Shown piece after piece: positions 23,601 through 34,943 of a DNA stretch of 64,000 bases. Both the position numbers and the translations under genes were made by a program. This DNA is from Lichenostomus cassidix (taxonomy: Eukaryota; Chordata; Aves; Passeriformes; Meliphagidae): contig CM039211.1 in assembly GCA_008360975.2 (NCBI GenBank), positions 69,585,965 through 69,649,964 of the forward strand. Direction: 5' to 3'. The notes beneath the pieces were generated by a model. The model ran no database searches. It was not told where the DNA came from and was given only the letters and a program-made list of their open reading frames with translations. Numbering within the stretch: the stretch's first letter is position 1; the number at the start of each line of letters is the position of its first letter.

Positions 23601-26600
23601 ATGGTTTAGCAAAGGCTTTTTAGTAATCCCAGTTAGCAGATTGGCATAATGTTCTCTTATCATCCCCACATTTTTGTTAAGGCTCTAAATTTCACTTCTG
23701 GATGGCACCACAACATTCTGTTTAACAGTATAATCTCCCAGTGATGCAGATCTACTCACTGCAGCATACCACATTGGTTAGGGTAGATGTTGTGTAAAGA
23801 AATGAGGACAAAAGGACCATTATTCTTCCTGCCTGCTCAGGAGAAAAGCCAGGCCCCAGCGGAGAACAGCACTTCTCTGTCTCCTGAAAAATCAATAGCA
23901 GTCTTGGAAACGGAGGCTGCACAACAGTTGAGTCTCAGTCCAAAGTCTAAAGGAAAATAAAACAATAACAAACTCTAGTTTTTCTCCCTGACATTTTTCT
24001 TTGACACAAAGAAATTACTCCCATTTATTGCGACTCTGTTGTTGACCTTGGAGTTGAACCTGGCTCCTACAAAAAACTCCTGAATCCTCCCCTTTTATAT
24101 ACTTTTGGCCTGTACCTCTAATTCATGCTTTGACACTGATTATTCTTTACTGATGTGTTGAATTTTCTTTTCTTTTTTTTTTTTTTTATTTGTTTGGATT
24201 TAAATTGTAAGTTATTCCTCAAAAAGGCTTTTGTTGGCACTAAATTTGACCTGTTGTTCCTATTCTGACACATTTAGGCAATAAAGTGTTGTAGGAAGCA
24301 TGTTTTAAATTTCAGTACCTATCCTACCAATATCCCTAGGTGTTGGATGCAAAGGGAGTAACTACCTCTGTTTTATTTCCTTTTTTTGTTCATTGATGAA
24401 AAAAAATCCCTGTTAAATTAGTGGCTAGAATGGCTGTTCTGTGCATTTTCTCTCCCCCTGCTTTCTTCCCTCCCTCCATATTTTGCCCTGTTTTCTTTTA
24501 CTTTTTTTTCCCCCTGCAATGTGTTGTTTTCTTTTACTTTTAGAGATAACTATGGTAAATAAATACAGATTTAATCTTTAAATCCACTATCAAGAGAAAA
24601 TGCAAGTCCAGGTGAATGGGGGAAAGATAGACAAGAAAGGTAGTGGGAAATATAAAGAAAGAAAAAGTCAGTCTGCTGATCAAATCTTTCATTTCCAAAC
24701 AGAAATAATTACAGTGATGGTCAGTGGGGAGATTTGGGCGATTTATAGTGGTATAGCAGCAAGTTCCTATCAACAATACTTGATATTCAGGGCAAGCCGC
24801 AGAACTACAAGTCCTGAAGCGTTGCCTATAATCTTTATTTCATTTTTAGATGTTATGCTGTAATAAAATGTAAAAAGGGAATACATAAAAAGTTATAGAG
24901 GTGGGAAAAAACATGGTTTGAAGTTGTATGGCATTTCTTGACAGGGCATGTTCCTAAGGATATGCAGAGAATAACAAATGCTATTTGAAATAAGTACAAT
25001 AGAGATCTGAAACTAGATTGAAAACCCAAGTCAATTTTCCTGAGTGTCATTTGATTAGCTTTCTTATATAGAACTGAAGCTTAAACAATGCTGGGGATTC
25101 AGAGTGGAGAGGTGCTTGGGAACACAGTGAGAAATGGGTTACTCCTACCAATTTCATTTCTGTAGCTTTACAACATTATCATTGCACATTGTTTCAGTGT
25201 TTTTGCAATAATCCATAAATGAAGCAATGTCAGAGGGAATTTGATTGATAGCTGGGAAAACACAAAAACTGTGAAAGTTATTTCTTTGCTCTCTCTCTCT
25301 CTGTCTGTCACTGCCTTCTGGGCAAGAGATGTTACCAGTAGCTGCATAAAATAGCTAGAGTCTATTGCCTGGCTGTCTATATGGGAAAACACTAACGAGT
25401 TTGTGGATATTGCTTTGGACAACAAAAGGTGACAAATATGCACGTAACATATTTGACCTGTGGATTGGTTTGAGTGATTTATGTTGGTGGTGCCTTTTTT
25501 TTCTTTCCTTTCCCACCAGATATCGCTTGCTTTTTATCTCTGAATTTAGTGAAAGGTGTCTTGCTCTCTTGCAACAAAATTAACCTTGAACTTGGTTTTC
25601 ACCTTTGGAGAATTCTAGGTTGAGAATGAGTGCACAGATAAGGTTTTGATTTGCATCTGAAATAAAGAGGTCCTTCAGAGCTCAGATTTGAGCTTTGTCT
25701 GTTTATACACACATGTAGCGATCTCCCAAAAGGACTGAGATGTGCGGAAAATTCATATTGATACTAAAATATGCTGATTGCTGTTTCATCTATACTTTCT
25801 CCATTTCTTTTTCTTTACTTGTTATTTTGTTGCTCAAATCCTCTAACTGTTCTTCAAACTCAGATTCCTTTAAAAAGGCAATATGCCAGGTACCCTTTTA
25901 TTTTTTTTCCTTTCTTTTCTTATTTTCTGTCTTTTTCTTTAAATCTCCATCAGGGAAGTACTCTGAGAGCCTTTGTTATATGTTGAGAATGAACACCCAG
26001 AGACTCAATGGAGATAGCAATGGAGATTGATCTAAGAGGGCCAGGGTGATTCCAGATGTCCCTTAGGGATATTGCACTTTGAATCCTGCACAGGTGATGT
26101 TTGAAGCCACAGCATTCCTCATAGCTTTAGGGAAAAAATACTGGTTTAAGAGGGGTTTTATATTGCTAACATTATTTCCTTTCATTTTTTACCCTCTCAG
26201 AACTCTGTCAATCTCTCTGTCTCTCTACATAACCTCATAGCAAAGGAGTGCAAACCAGCCTCTGTTTGAAAGGTGTTTGAATTCCCATACAGTTCCCAAA
26301 ATGCATAGTCTGGAAGCAGTGCAACGTACTTAAATCGTGATCATGAGAAGTGACACAACATGCACAAGCTGTAATTGCTCCTCTTTGGGCTGATCCACTT
26401 CTGTTCTTCCATTTATATATACCATGGCCTCCTCTAATATGTGTTAACAAAAATTGCAATTCATGGTGTGTGCTATGGCACATATTGTGTTTAAGTGCTG
26501 GATGATGACAGACTTGGTGGGCTTCCACTGCAAATATTGCCCATGGGGAAAAGTTGTTCCTGAGGCTGTGGTAAGTAGTCTCAAAATACTATTTGCGTTC

Positions 26601-27283
26601 CTTTTCTTCAGGATTTATTGCATTTTATCATGTATTATATATTTTATTCAAAGAAGTCTTTCTAGGGATAAGGACTTCAGTACATAACAACAGCTCCCTT
26701 GAGTGGGAGATTTCAGGGCGACCTGCCAGCTCTTCTTGCTGCAGATGTCAGGCCATCTGGCTGCCATCTCTGGGGCAGGACACATCAAGGGAGTTGGCTG
26801 GCGCATCTCCCCAGCAGGAGTTACTTGGTAGGGGTAAGGAGGGGAGGGGAGTGTGTGAGGATGTGTAGAAAAAATATAGCAGACTTCTGTCATGGGAAGT
26901 TTGTGAGGGCGACTGGTTTTATGTATATATTTATGTAAATAGATAGAAAGACATGTGTAATGAGAGACATTACTTCCAACAAAGATTATTCAGGGTTAAA
27001 AATTAGCTCAGATAACTTGGGTAGGAAAGATACCTCATTCACAATATTCCATTTTTCTAACTTTTCCATTACCTCCTTTTTTGTTTATTTTCTTTCTTTC
27101 CTATGACAATGCACATAACATGTGCAAGAAGGGTATGTGCATTCTGGTGGGCTTTTATGAACATGTGCATCACTGAATAAGTTTGAATGGACAGCCATCT
27201 GTTGTCAAAAGAGGTACAAATCTTTCTCTGAGCTGGAATACTGGATAATAATTAACTTGGATAAGCTGAGTTAACCACACCAA
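20604..27283. other. Unique noncoding DNA
   Basis: I recognise no exon and no confident interspersed repeat in this long stretch. It includes a (CT)n microsatellite (25289-25308), T-rich runs near 24172-24187, and ATATATAT and TGTGTG micro-patches near 22996 and 23279. The best open frames (96-97 codons near 25.7-26.5 kb) match nothing known to me. Confidence 0.62.
25289..25308. repeat. (CT)n microsatellite
   Basis: CTCTCTCTCTCTCTGTCTGT is a short dinucleotide run with two TG variants. Confidence 0.93.
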
Positions 27284-28239
27284 GAGCTGTGGTCAACAGC
27301 TGATTGTCCGTGTGGAGAACACTGATGTGTGGTGTCCCTCAGGGGTCAGTGCTGGGGCTGACACTGTTCAACATCTTTGTTTGGTGACAGGGACACTGGA
27401 TTGAGGGCACCCTCAGCAAGTCAACACACTGGCGGGGAGGGATGGGGATCCAGAGGGATCTTTAGAAAAGGTCTTGCTGGAGAGGTGGGATGGTGTAAAC
27501 ATCACAAAATTCAAACCAGCACAGTGCAAGGCCCTACACCTGGATTGAAGCCATCCCAGACACACTGACAGGCTGGGTGGAACAGCCCAGGAGAAGGACT
27601 TGGGGGTGATGGTTAACGAAAAATAGCTTGAGCCAGCAGTGAGCACTTGCAGCCCAGAAGGAGCACCCAAAGGAGCTCAGGCAGCAGTCAAGGGAGGGTA
27701 TTCTCTCCATCTGCTCTGCTCTTGTGTGAACCCACCTGAAGAATTGACCGCAGTTCTGGTGCTCCCAAGATAAGAACGACATGGAACTGTCGGAGCAAGT
27801 CTGGAGGAGGCCACAAAGCTGATAGGAGGACTAGAGTACCTCCCCTACAAAAACAGGCTGAGATAGCTGGGCTGTTCAGCCTGGAATGTTGAGCAAAAAA
27901 CTTATGTGAACCTTCCAGAATCTGAAGGGGCTACAGGAAAGCCAGAGAGGGACTCTGCATCTGTAGTGGATAGGACAAGGGGGAATGGGTACAAACTCAA
28001 AGAAGGGAAATTTAGGTAAGATATTAGGAAGAAACTCTTTACTGTGGAGATGGTGAGACACTGGAACAGATTCCCCAGTGACGTAGTGGATGCCCCAACC
28101 CTGGAAGTTTTCAAGGCAAGGTTGGATAAGGCCTTGAGCAACCTGATCTAGTGGGAGGTGTCCCTGCCTACGGCTATCATCTAGAGACTAGATGATATTT
28201 TAAGGTCTCTTCCCATCCTTAACATTCTATGGTTCTTGG
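27284..28239 (+). mobile_element. CR1 LINE with decayed reverse-transcriptase end
   Basis: At about 955 bp this is the longest CR1 copy in the window. It begins inside ORF2 with the reverse-transcriptase region GVPQGSVLGLTLFNIFV (codons 27331-27381), followed by W and an in-frame TGA at 27385-27387. The frame resumes with IEGTLSK, but the FADD catalytic motif expected just after it is missing: the sequence goes from AGCAAG to TCAACACACTGGCGG. The rest follows the CR1 order through the endonuclease-free C-terminal region and 3' untranslated region (CACTGGAACAGATTCCCCAG, GTTGGATAAGGCCTTGAGCA) to the tail ACATTCTATGGTTCTTGGAT. Stops and frameshifts mark it as dead. Confidence 0.94.
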
Positions 28240-31200
28240 ATCTTCTATCCAGATAGGTGTAGCTTGAAAGAGGAAGATGATGCAATCTCAGGAAACAGAC
28301 CCGTCTGGTTTTCTCTAGAAGGATAAGGATTTGAAACACTGGCTGTTGCTAGAAAGGTCTGAAAACCAAGGACAGTGGTGAAGACATCATTTTATAAATT
28401 AAGAGATGGCCATCAAAAATTGAATCTTTGATGCTTTTAAGGTGACTGGAATTTGCTGCAAGAGCTTAAAAAAAACCCCAAAAATAAAAACACACCAAAA
28501 ACAACAACAAAAATAAACCTTGCTGGGAAGCAACTGGAATGCAGCTTTAATTGATAATTTCTAAAAAGACTCTAGGAAACTTCAAGGAATGGTGAAATGT
28601 TGAAGCTTCCAAGTAATGGCTTATGAATCCCAATCTGGGGCAGACAGGTCTAGGACAGGACAAATGTACAATAGCACACATCTCAACAATGAAAATGGGG
28701 TCAGATCAGTAACTCTGTAAAATGACTGAAGTCTTCTACCTGTAGGGTGAAATCTGAGTCTTAGTACTGGATACTGAGATTCCTCCCTAAATAACTCTTC
28801 TGGAAGCAAATAGACAACAGGAAGACAGAATATCTTTGTCAGCTGTTTATTCAGAAATGAGCTGTTGCCCTACACTTAAGTTGATCTTTCAATATAAATT
28901 ATAGGGGAAGTGCTTCATTTGTCTGAGCTGGAAATGCTGATGACACCACAAAGACACAATCTCAGTGTGTTCTGCAAGAGCTGATGTAGCCTCATGAACT
29001 GGGAATAAAGTTGGCATGCTTTGGGAGTGTCCCTTTGGTGAGCAGGACAGGCTCACAGCTTTTTCTCTTCTGCCACTGTCTCCCATCCTTGTCAGAACCG
29101 GGAAGGGACTGATATCCCATCTCCCTCAGTGCCATCATTACACGTTGGTAGGCAACAACATTACGATCAGAATGTGATGTAAGTTTTTTTTTTTTTCCCA
29201 TGGAGAGCTCTCCTGCATGGAATAATCACAAAAACAGAGCCCTGAAAGGGATCCCTGCAGTCAGTACCTCCTTACTGAGGCAGTCCTTTGTTCTCACAGG
29301 CAGCTGTGTAATTTCAGGCAAATTTGCTGCTCACCTGTGTCTTTTATGTAAACCTCTTAATAAGGTTGGTCAATCAACGGATGAGATAAGATTTGAAGAA
29401 CCATGTGCCAGTCCAAAGAAGGGAAAACAACATCTTCAGATGCTGCATTAGTAATGAATATGGCATCTGAAGAGTGAACAATGGGTAATCAAAAAAACTT
29501 ACATTTTCTATTAATAGAAATTTAAAGCATTTATGCTTCAACAGGATACCTGAGTGGATTTTTTTTTTCCTTTAAATGTTACCCTTATGTAATCACTAAA
29601 GCAGGGTTTTGGGGAAGTCTTTAATTTTTTAAAGACATTGAAAACTTCTCCTGTCTTTGCTTCAATTCAGGCCTCTTCCTTGCTCTTCTTTCTTCTGCTT
29701 TATCTCTCTTTAAAAAATTCTGCCCTTGTTTAAAATACGACAAACAACAAACGATAGCTAGAATTAGTCAAGTGTGCTTTAAGACCATGAGGCACTATCA
29801 GCAAATGCAATCTGTCCTCTATAGACCTAATATCCGTGGAGATGAAACAAAATGTTGTTTACTGAATCAACACTAACCACAGCATGGCCTGCATGGGGGA
29901 ACCAGGCACACATTATTGCAGAGGCTAAAGAGTGTAAAACCACTGATCCTGCAGTTACAGGGTCATAAAATCCTGCTTTCTATGTGAAAAGCATTTAATA
30001 GTGGGCATTTTTAATACCTCCTCTCTGGGAGACACAAAATACAAGGGACCTTGAATAATTACTCAGTATAAAATATTGGGAGTAAACTTCTGTCAACAAA
30101 GCAGATGGTCCTCCCCCTTCCTCCGTTACCCCCTGAATCCTCCAGCCTCGAACATACAAAGTGTGTTCTGACAATTTGACAGTTGATAAGGAAAAGACAC
30201 TTACCATTAACTCTAAATAGGAACAAGGAGCACAAAATGAGAATACGGCCCTTGGATGAACATAAGTGTGAGTTCCAGTCAGCTGATCCCGGTTGTGCTT
30301 TGTGAAACGGGACTGTTTTGTCTGTCCCTGTGTGTGCTATTTTTGATGGTAATAAATAGAGCTTAACTGAATAACATTTCAAATGGGTTGCAAGCTGCAG
30401 TTTTATTTGAGGTTGTGGTTGCTTTCAGCACTGGGCAAAGGCATAAGCCCTGTGCAATCTTCACATCTATATGTTGAGTTTGTACAGCACTTTTTAGATT
30501 TGTGTGTGGTACAGAAAAGGGTTATCATTTGCCTTTACTGTAATGAACCACTTGTGGTTAGAGATCATGCACAAAAGGATAGGATTCTTCTTTCAGCTTT
30601 TATAAACAGCACAATTCATTTAGTTTAACTGATGGCATGTTGAATTTATGATGCTGAATGTGAGAGGGATGAATCCCACACTGTCCCTACTGCCTTAGAA
30701 AAGACAATTTTGTTTACAATTTTTTACAGTGTTTTATAAAATTATTCTGGTGGATTTACTAAAATAATTTTAAATTTAAAAAGAATGTACTCACACTTGA
30801 GAGACAAGACTACACTGATGCAAATGCAAATAATATCAGCTCTCTCAGCTCATGAGAGATATGAAGCAGTTATAATCACCTACAATATTAAACTTATATT
30901 CCAGATTTGAGTAGAAAATGCTTCCCTAATGAAGTGAAATTCATTTCTAAAAATTCTGTTCCACTCACCTGCCCCAATTCTGTCATCAGATCAGAAACTG
31001 TCCTTCAAAAATATAGTGAATAATCATAACAAATACGTATCTGCTTCTTTCTTCACTTGTATCAGCTGGGAAAATGTTTCTTCTTCTTCATAGCATAGAT
31101 TTATTCTGTCTGTATAGATTCCATCATTAGGATTTTGCTGTATTGGTGATTATAGCTGTGTTTCTGCAGGCAGGTTAAGTCACTCATCCTCTGGTGGCTG

Positions 31201-31363
31201 ATGGTCTTAGGGCAGGAGATCACTGACTCCATGTTTCCATGCTAATTCAAGATGGTTCCCACCTTTACTGGTGCCAGTGGGAACAGAATCATTACACCAG
31301 ATAATCATCTCAGAGTCAAGAAATTTGTACTTGCTGAGAGGATGTGTGACTTGTTCTAATTTT
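28240..31363. other. Unique noncoding DNA
   Basis: I recognise no exon. An A/C-rich patch lies at 28467-28518. The segment of about 30150-30720 has a mixed-base, non-repetitive texture with TAAT and TGATGG motifs and an inverted RUNX-like pair, and may be conserved noncoding sequence (inference). Open frames of 107 codons or fewer are unrecognised. Confidence 0.6.
30546..30559. promoter_or_regulatory. Inverted RUNX-type site pair
   Basis: AACCAC, TT, GTGGTT gives two perfect 6-bp arms that each match the RUNX core (TGTGGTT/AACCACA). The motif is seen; function is inference. Confidence 0.35.
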
Positions 31364-31397
31364 TTAGTAGGTCTGTATCATTAGTAGGTCTGTATCA
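31364..31397 (+). repeat. Perfect 17-bp tandem duplication
   Basis: TTAGTAGGTCTGTATCA occurs twice in immediate succession (31364-31380 and 31381-31397), a few bases upstream of the next CR1 fragment. Confidence 0.97.
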
Positions 31398-31399
31398 CC

Positions 31400-31817
31400 C
31401 CAAGCTGGGAAGTCTGGAGCACACATCTGATGATGAGCAGCTGAGGAAGCTAGGGTGTTTAACCTGGAGTAAAGGAGGCAGGGGGTGGACTCTCTTTACA
31501 AGTCCCTGGAAGGAGGTTGTAGCTGGCTGGGTACTTCACCTCCAAGGTAACAGATGATAGAACAAGAGGAAACAAGTTGCACCAGTGGAAGTTTAGATGA
31601 GATAGTTTAAAAACAAAAATCTTAATTAGAAGGGTGGTCAGACATCGAAACAGGCTGCCTAGGACAGTGGTGGAATCCTGGAATTGTTCAAAATGTGTGT
31701 GAAGGTGGCACTTGGGAATGTGTTTTAGGAGTGGACACATTTGTTGTGCAGGTGAACAGCTGCACTCTGATTTTAGAGGTCTTTTCTGGCTTGAGTAATT
31801 CTAAGAATTTATGATTA
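31400..31817 (+). mobile_element. CR1 LINE 3' part, diverged
   Basis: The order is AGTCTGGAGCACACATCTGA, then AGCTGAGGAAGCTAGGGTGT, then AGGGTGGTCAGACATCGAAA, then CAGGCTGCCTAGGACAGTGG, ending TAGAGGTCTTTTCTGGCTTG and AATTTATGATTATGA. This is the order of the CR1 3' region, with many substitutions, so it is an older copy. Exact 5' edge is uncertain. Confidence 0.88.
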
Positions 31818-33235
31818 TGAATCTAGGAAAACTTACATTTTAGATGTCTATTTGTTTCAGTCAGGAATACAAGGAAACTTGTGTTTGATCCTGTTTCATG
31901 AGAATGTCATATGGATGTGGTAGGGCAGTTTTGGCTTGCTGAGAGTTTTGAATCATTTGGGTTCTGACTCATATTTCAGATCCTGTATCTATGGCTGGAG
32001 AATTTCTGCAGAATTAGAAGAAAAAAAAAAAAAAGTATTGTCACTTTAATAGTATTCAAACGCTGAGTCAGAAAAAACAATATGAAACCAATATTTGTCT
32101 TTTATTTCTGAAGAATTACTCAAGTGTTGCAGGATGTAATGGAGAAACAGGTTTCATCCTTTGTATACAAGAGCGCAATAATGGAGCAGAAATAAGGCCA
32201 GGACCTCAGCTCCACGAGCTGTAATGTTGTTATACCAATGCACAAAAGCTGAGACTCTTCGCTGTTGACTGCACTGTATGTGCAATGATTTTAAGATTAG
32301 CCATTTTTAATAATCTGCATACGTACAAAAGCACAGTACTACAGGGATAGCATTTTGTAATTACGCTCTGCATAATATAGCAATCCTGCCTGAATAATGT
32401 CAGATTGCGAATGGATGTAATCCTGAATGAAGAGTTTCTTCAGTTTTGCATTATGCTACATTATATTGCAGAGACTTTTGAAACAGAAGGCTCAATCTTT
32501 GAATAGGGAGATCTTTATTCTTCATTAACAGGTGCAGCTGACTGGTGGAGGTATCTACCATGTTTTGATAGAAGAACTGCTGGATTGCTGTGGGGAGATG
32601 ATGTGAAAAAACCTACTGGTGACAGAATCACTTGCCTTAAATGTAATGTGGCTGTGTGTAGGGCAATGGCCCATTCTCCTTTCCTACCCAGGAAAATCAA
32701 CAGCAGCACTATGAAGTCAAGGGAGTTACGTAGGAAGCAATGTGCATTATTGACAGCTCTGTTTTTCAGTGTTCACAGCAGCAGTGAGGAAGTCTTTAAG
32801 AGCACAAAAGAAAATTTAAAAGAGTAACCAAGAGATGGAGAAAAAAATAGTAGAAATACTTTTAATTTGACATAGAAAGGCTTTTTGTGGTTAAATGTAA
32901 TTATATCAACACTTCACCCAAGCTTCAAGTTTCAAGATGGAGCTGGGATGTATCTTAACTACCTACTAGTAACTGTCTATAAGCAGTATATAAACACAAG
33001 AAATTCAGAATCATTTAACTGTCTAAATCCCAGAGATCTATATATCTGGGGTTAAAAAAAAAAAAATACAAACAAAAAAATCCCTAAAACAATGACATAA
33101 ACAAAAAATTGCTTAAAGAGTATGGAAAGAAAGACACACGGAAGGGAACCACACATGAACAAGCCAGTGGTTTCCAGGGAAAATTAATTTAGCACACAAG
33201 AAGACAGACATACCCATTCTGGGTTCCTCAGTATG
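31818..33235. other. Unique noncoding DNA
   Basis: I see no exon. A 15-A run lies near 32021-32035 and an A-rich patch near 33053-33110. The stretch 32085-32465 is a candidate conserved noncoding element, described separately. Confidence 0.6.
32085..32465. promoter_or_regulatory. Candidate conserved noncoding element
   Basis: This repeat-free stretch contains TAATTACG, TAATAATCTGCATACG, ATTAGCCATTTTTAATAA and several isolated CpGs in an otherwise CpG-poor background, a texture common in deeply conserved developmental enhancers. This is pattern recognition only; conservation cannot be tested from one sequence. Confidence 0.3.
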
Positions 33236-33700
33236 AGAGCTCCTGGAGTGGGTCCAACAATCGGTGACAAAGGTTATTAAGGATCTGGACCATCTCTCTT
33301 ATGAGCAAAGGCTGAGGGAGATGCAGCTATCTAGAATCTAGAATACAGAACTGAGAGGGAACCTCATCCCCAGGTGTCCCTGTGTGCAGGAAGGGCTCTG
33401 AGCAGGGCCAGGCTCTGCTCCAGGGGCCCAGCAATGGCACCAGAGGAACAGGCAGGGATTGAGCCCAGGGAGTTCCACCTGGACAGGAGGCAGAACTTCT
33501 GTCCTGTGCAGTGACCAGCCCTGAACAGATTGTCCAGAGAGGCTGTGAAGTGTCCCTCACTGGGATATTCCAGAGCCCTATGGACACAATCCTGTGCTGT
33601 GTGCTCTGGGATGACCCTGCTTGAGCAGGGAGGTGGGACCAGATGACCCACTGTGGTCCCTTCCAACCTGACCCACAATGGCTTTCAGTGATTCTGTGAC
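33236..33700 (+). mobile_element. CR1 LINE 3' part
   Basis: The order is AGCTCCTGGAGTGGGTCCAA, then GGATCTGGACCATCTCTCTT, then GCAAAGGCTGAGGGAGATGC, then GGGAGGTGGGACCAGATGAC, then CCTTCCAACCTGACCCACAA and the tail CAGTGATTCTGTGACACTG. It is GC-rich relative to its flanks and 5'-truncated. The 151- and 104-codon minus-strand frames (33327-33782 and 33364-33678) are antisense to it and not genes. Confidence 0.92.
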
Positions 33701-34803
33701 ACTGAAGATGAGCATTGCTATTCTGAGAAGCAGCTACTGAGCACCCAGTTCTGCCACCTTGTTCATTTAAACAGAAAAACACTGGTTATCATTTTGATCT
33801 CGTATCCCAAGAGACACAGGACAAGACCCTTGAGTGATATCTACATATTAATTTTTACACTGATAGCAGGTGGTAGACTTGTGATTCATTAACTCTCTCT
33901 GAAGACATTTATCCCAGAAGATTCATTCTTAGCAACCTGGAATTGGCTGGGAGACATTTTTGGCCAGAAAGCATCTCAGGGACAAAAGGCATTAAGAGCA
34001 TCTTGAGGACAATAAAATACCCATTATTAGATCCCTTAGACTTCTTTCTTCTGGAAGTTTCTGTGTGTCTGAAGAAGAATGCAAAGGACTGTGAACTCTC
34101 ATCTGTGTCAACCTTACACAATCAGGTGATCCCCTTCTCCTACAAAATCCCTGCCTCGTTCTTCCAGCTCATTCTTGTGATGTTCTGCACTGCATGACCA
34201 GAATAAAGATGCACTAGGGTACTGTTTCTGTGTATAAGCTGTCTTATTCCTTCCTAATGAAAAGCTTGATATAAAACAAGGTATAAGGCAGACAAGTAAG
34301 ATGATTTGTAGAAATTGCAGAAGTGCCTAAGATGGCAGTGGTCTCCACACACATATTTCTATGGTTACAGACTGATAAAAAAATGACTAAAATTCATCAA
34401 GTGCTTCTATAAATCTCTTTACCGAAACAGCAGTGCAGGAGCCTCCCAGGAACTGTAACACTACAGATGAAAAAGCTTAATCTTTCCCCACACTAGCCTG
34501 CAGCTAGACCACCTCAGTAGGTGGTGCTGTGAGAAGAGTCGATTGGCATTCAGGTCTCTACAGGGGGAAGAAGTAACAAAAAAATTACCATCCTTCACTT
34601 CCCTGCCCCCACCAACATCTCAAAAGTAGTTTTTAGAGCTGCTGAAATGTTCAAAATAAGAAGAGTCTTATTTCTACCTCCTTCCCTCTCCCAGGAAGGA
34701 AATCCATAATGGAATTATTTAGTTCCCAGTACAGATTTCAAGTTTTCACTGTGAAAGCAGTAAAGGAAATACAAGAAAAGGGGAAGAATAATAGAGAAGG
34801 TAT
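33701..34803. other. Unique noncoding DNA
   Basis: This is unique sequence between a CR1 copy and the SINE. An 84-codon plus-strand frame (33943-34197) has no recognisable domain. I recognise nothing else. Confidence 0.6.
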
Positions 34804-34943
34804 CACAAAGAATCACAGAATGGTCTGAGTTGGAAAAGACCCAGAAGGATCATAGAGTCCAGCTCTTAAGTGAATTGTCCATAGGGGGATTGAATGCATG
34901 ATCTTGGTGCTATTAACACCAAGATCTAACCAACTGAGCTAAG
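34804..34943 (-). mobile_element. tRNA-Ile-derived SINE with CR1 tail (TguSINE1-like)
   Basis: On the minus strand the head reads TTAGCTCAGTTGGTTAG, which matches the D-arm/A-box of tRNA-Ile from about position 8. The anticodon arm TTGGTGTTAATAGCACCAA (anticodon AAT) and a degenerate B-box GCATTCAATCC follow. The body then turns into a CR1 3' end: TCTGGGTCTTTTCCAACTCA, then ACCATTCTGTGATTCTTTG. This fusion of tRNA-Ile head and CR1 tail is the structure described for TguSINE1 of passerine birds. The first ~7 tRNA bases are missing, so it is slightly 5'-truncated. It is not a functional tRNA gene: the acceptor stem is absent. TguSINE1 identity is from memory of the family structure and not from a database match. 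Confidence 0.87.

Noticed and set aside
33327..33782. 151-codon open frame on the minus strand, the longest in the window
   Set aside because: It is antisense to a CR1 3' region with the usual CR1 landmarks and tail. Composition alone explains the frame.
34804..34943. Functional tRNA-Ile gene
   Set aside because: The acceptor stem is missing, the B-box is degenerate, and the sequence continues into a CR1-type tail, so it is a SINE.
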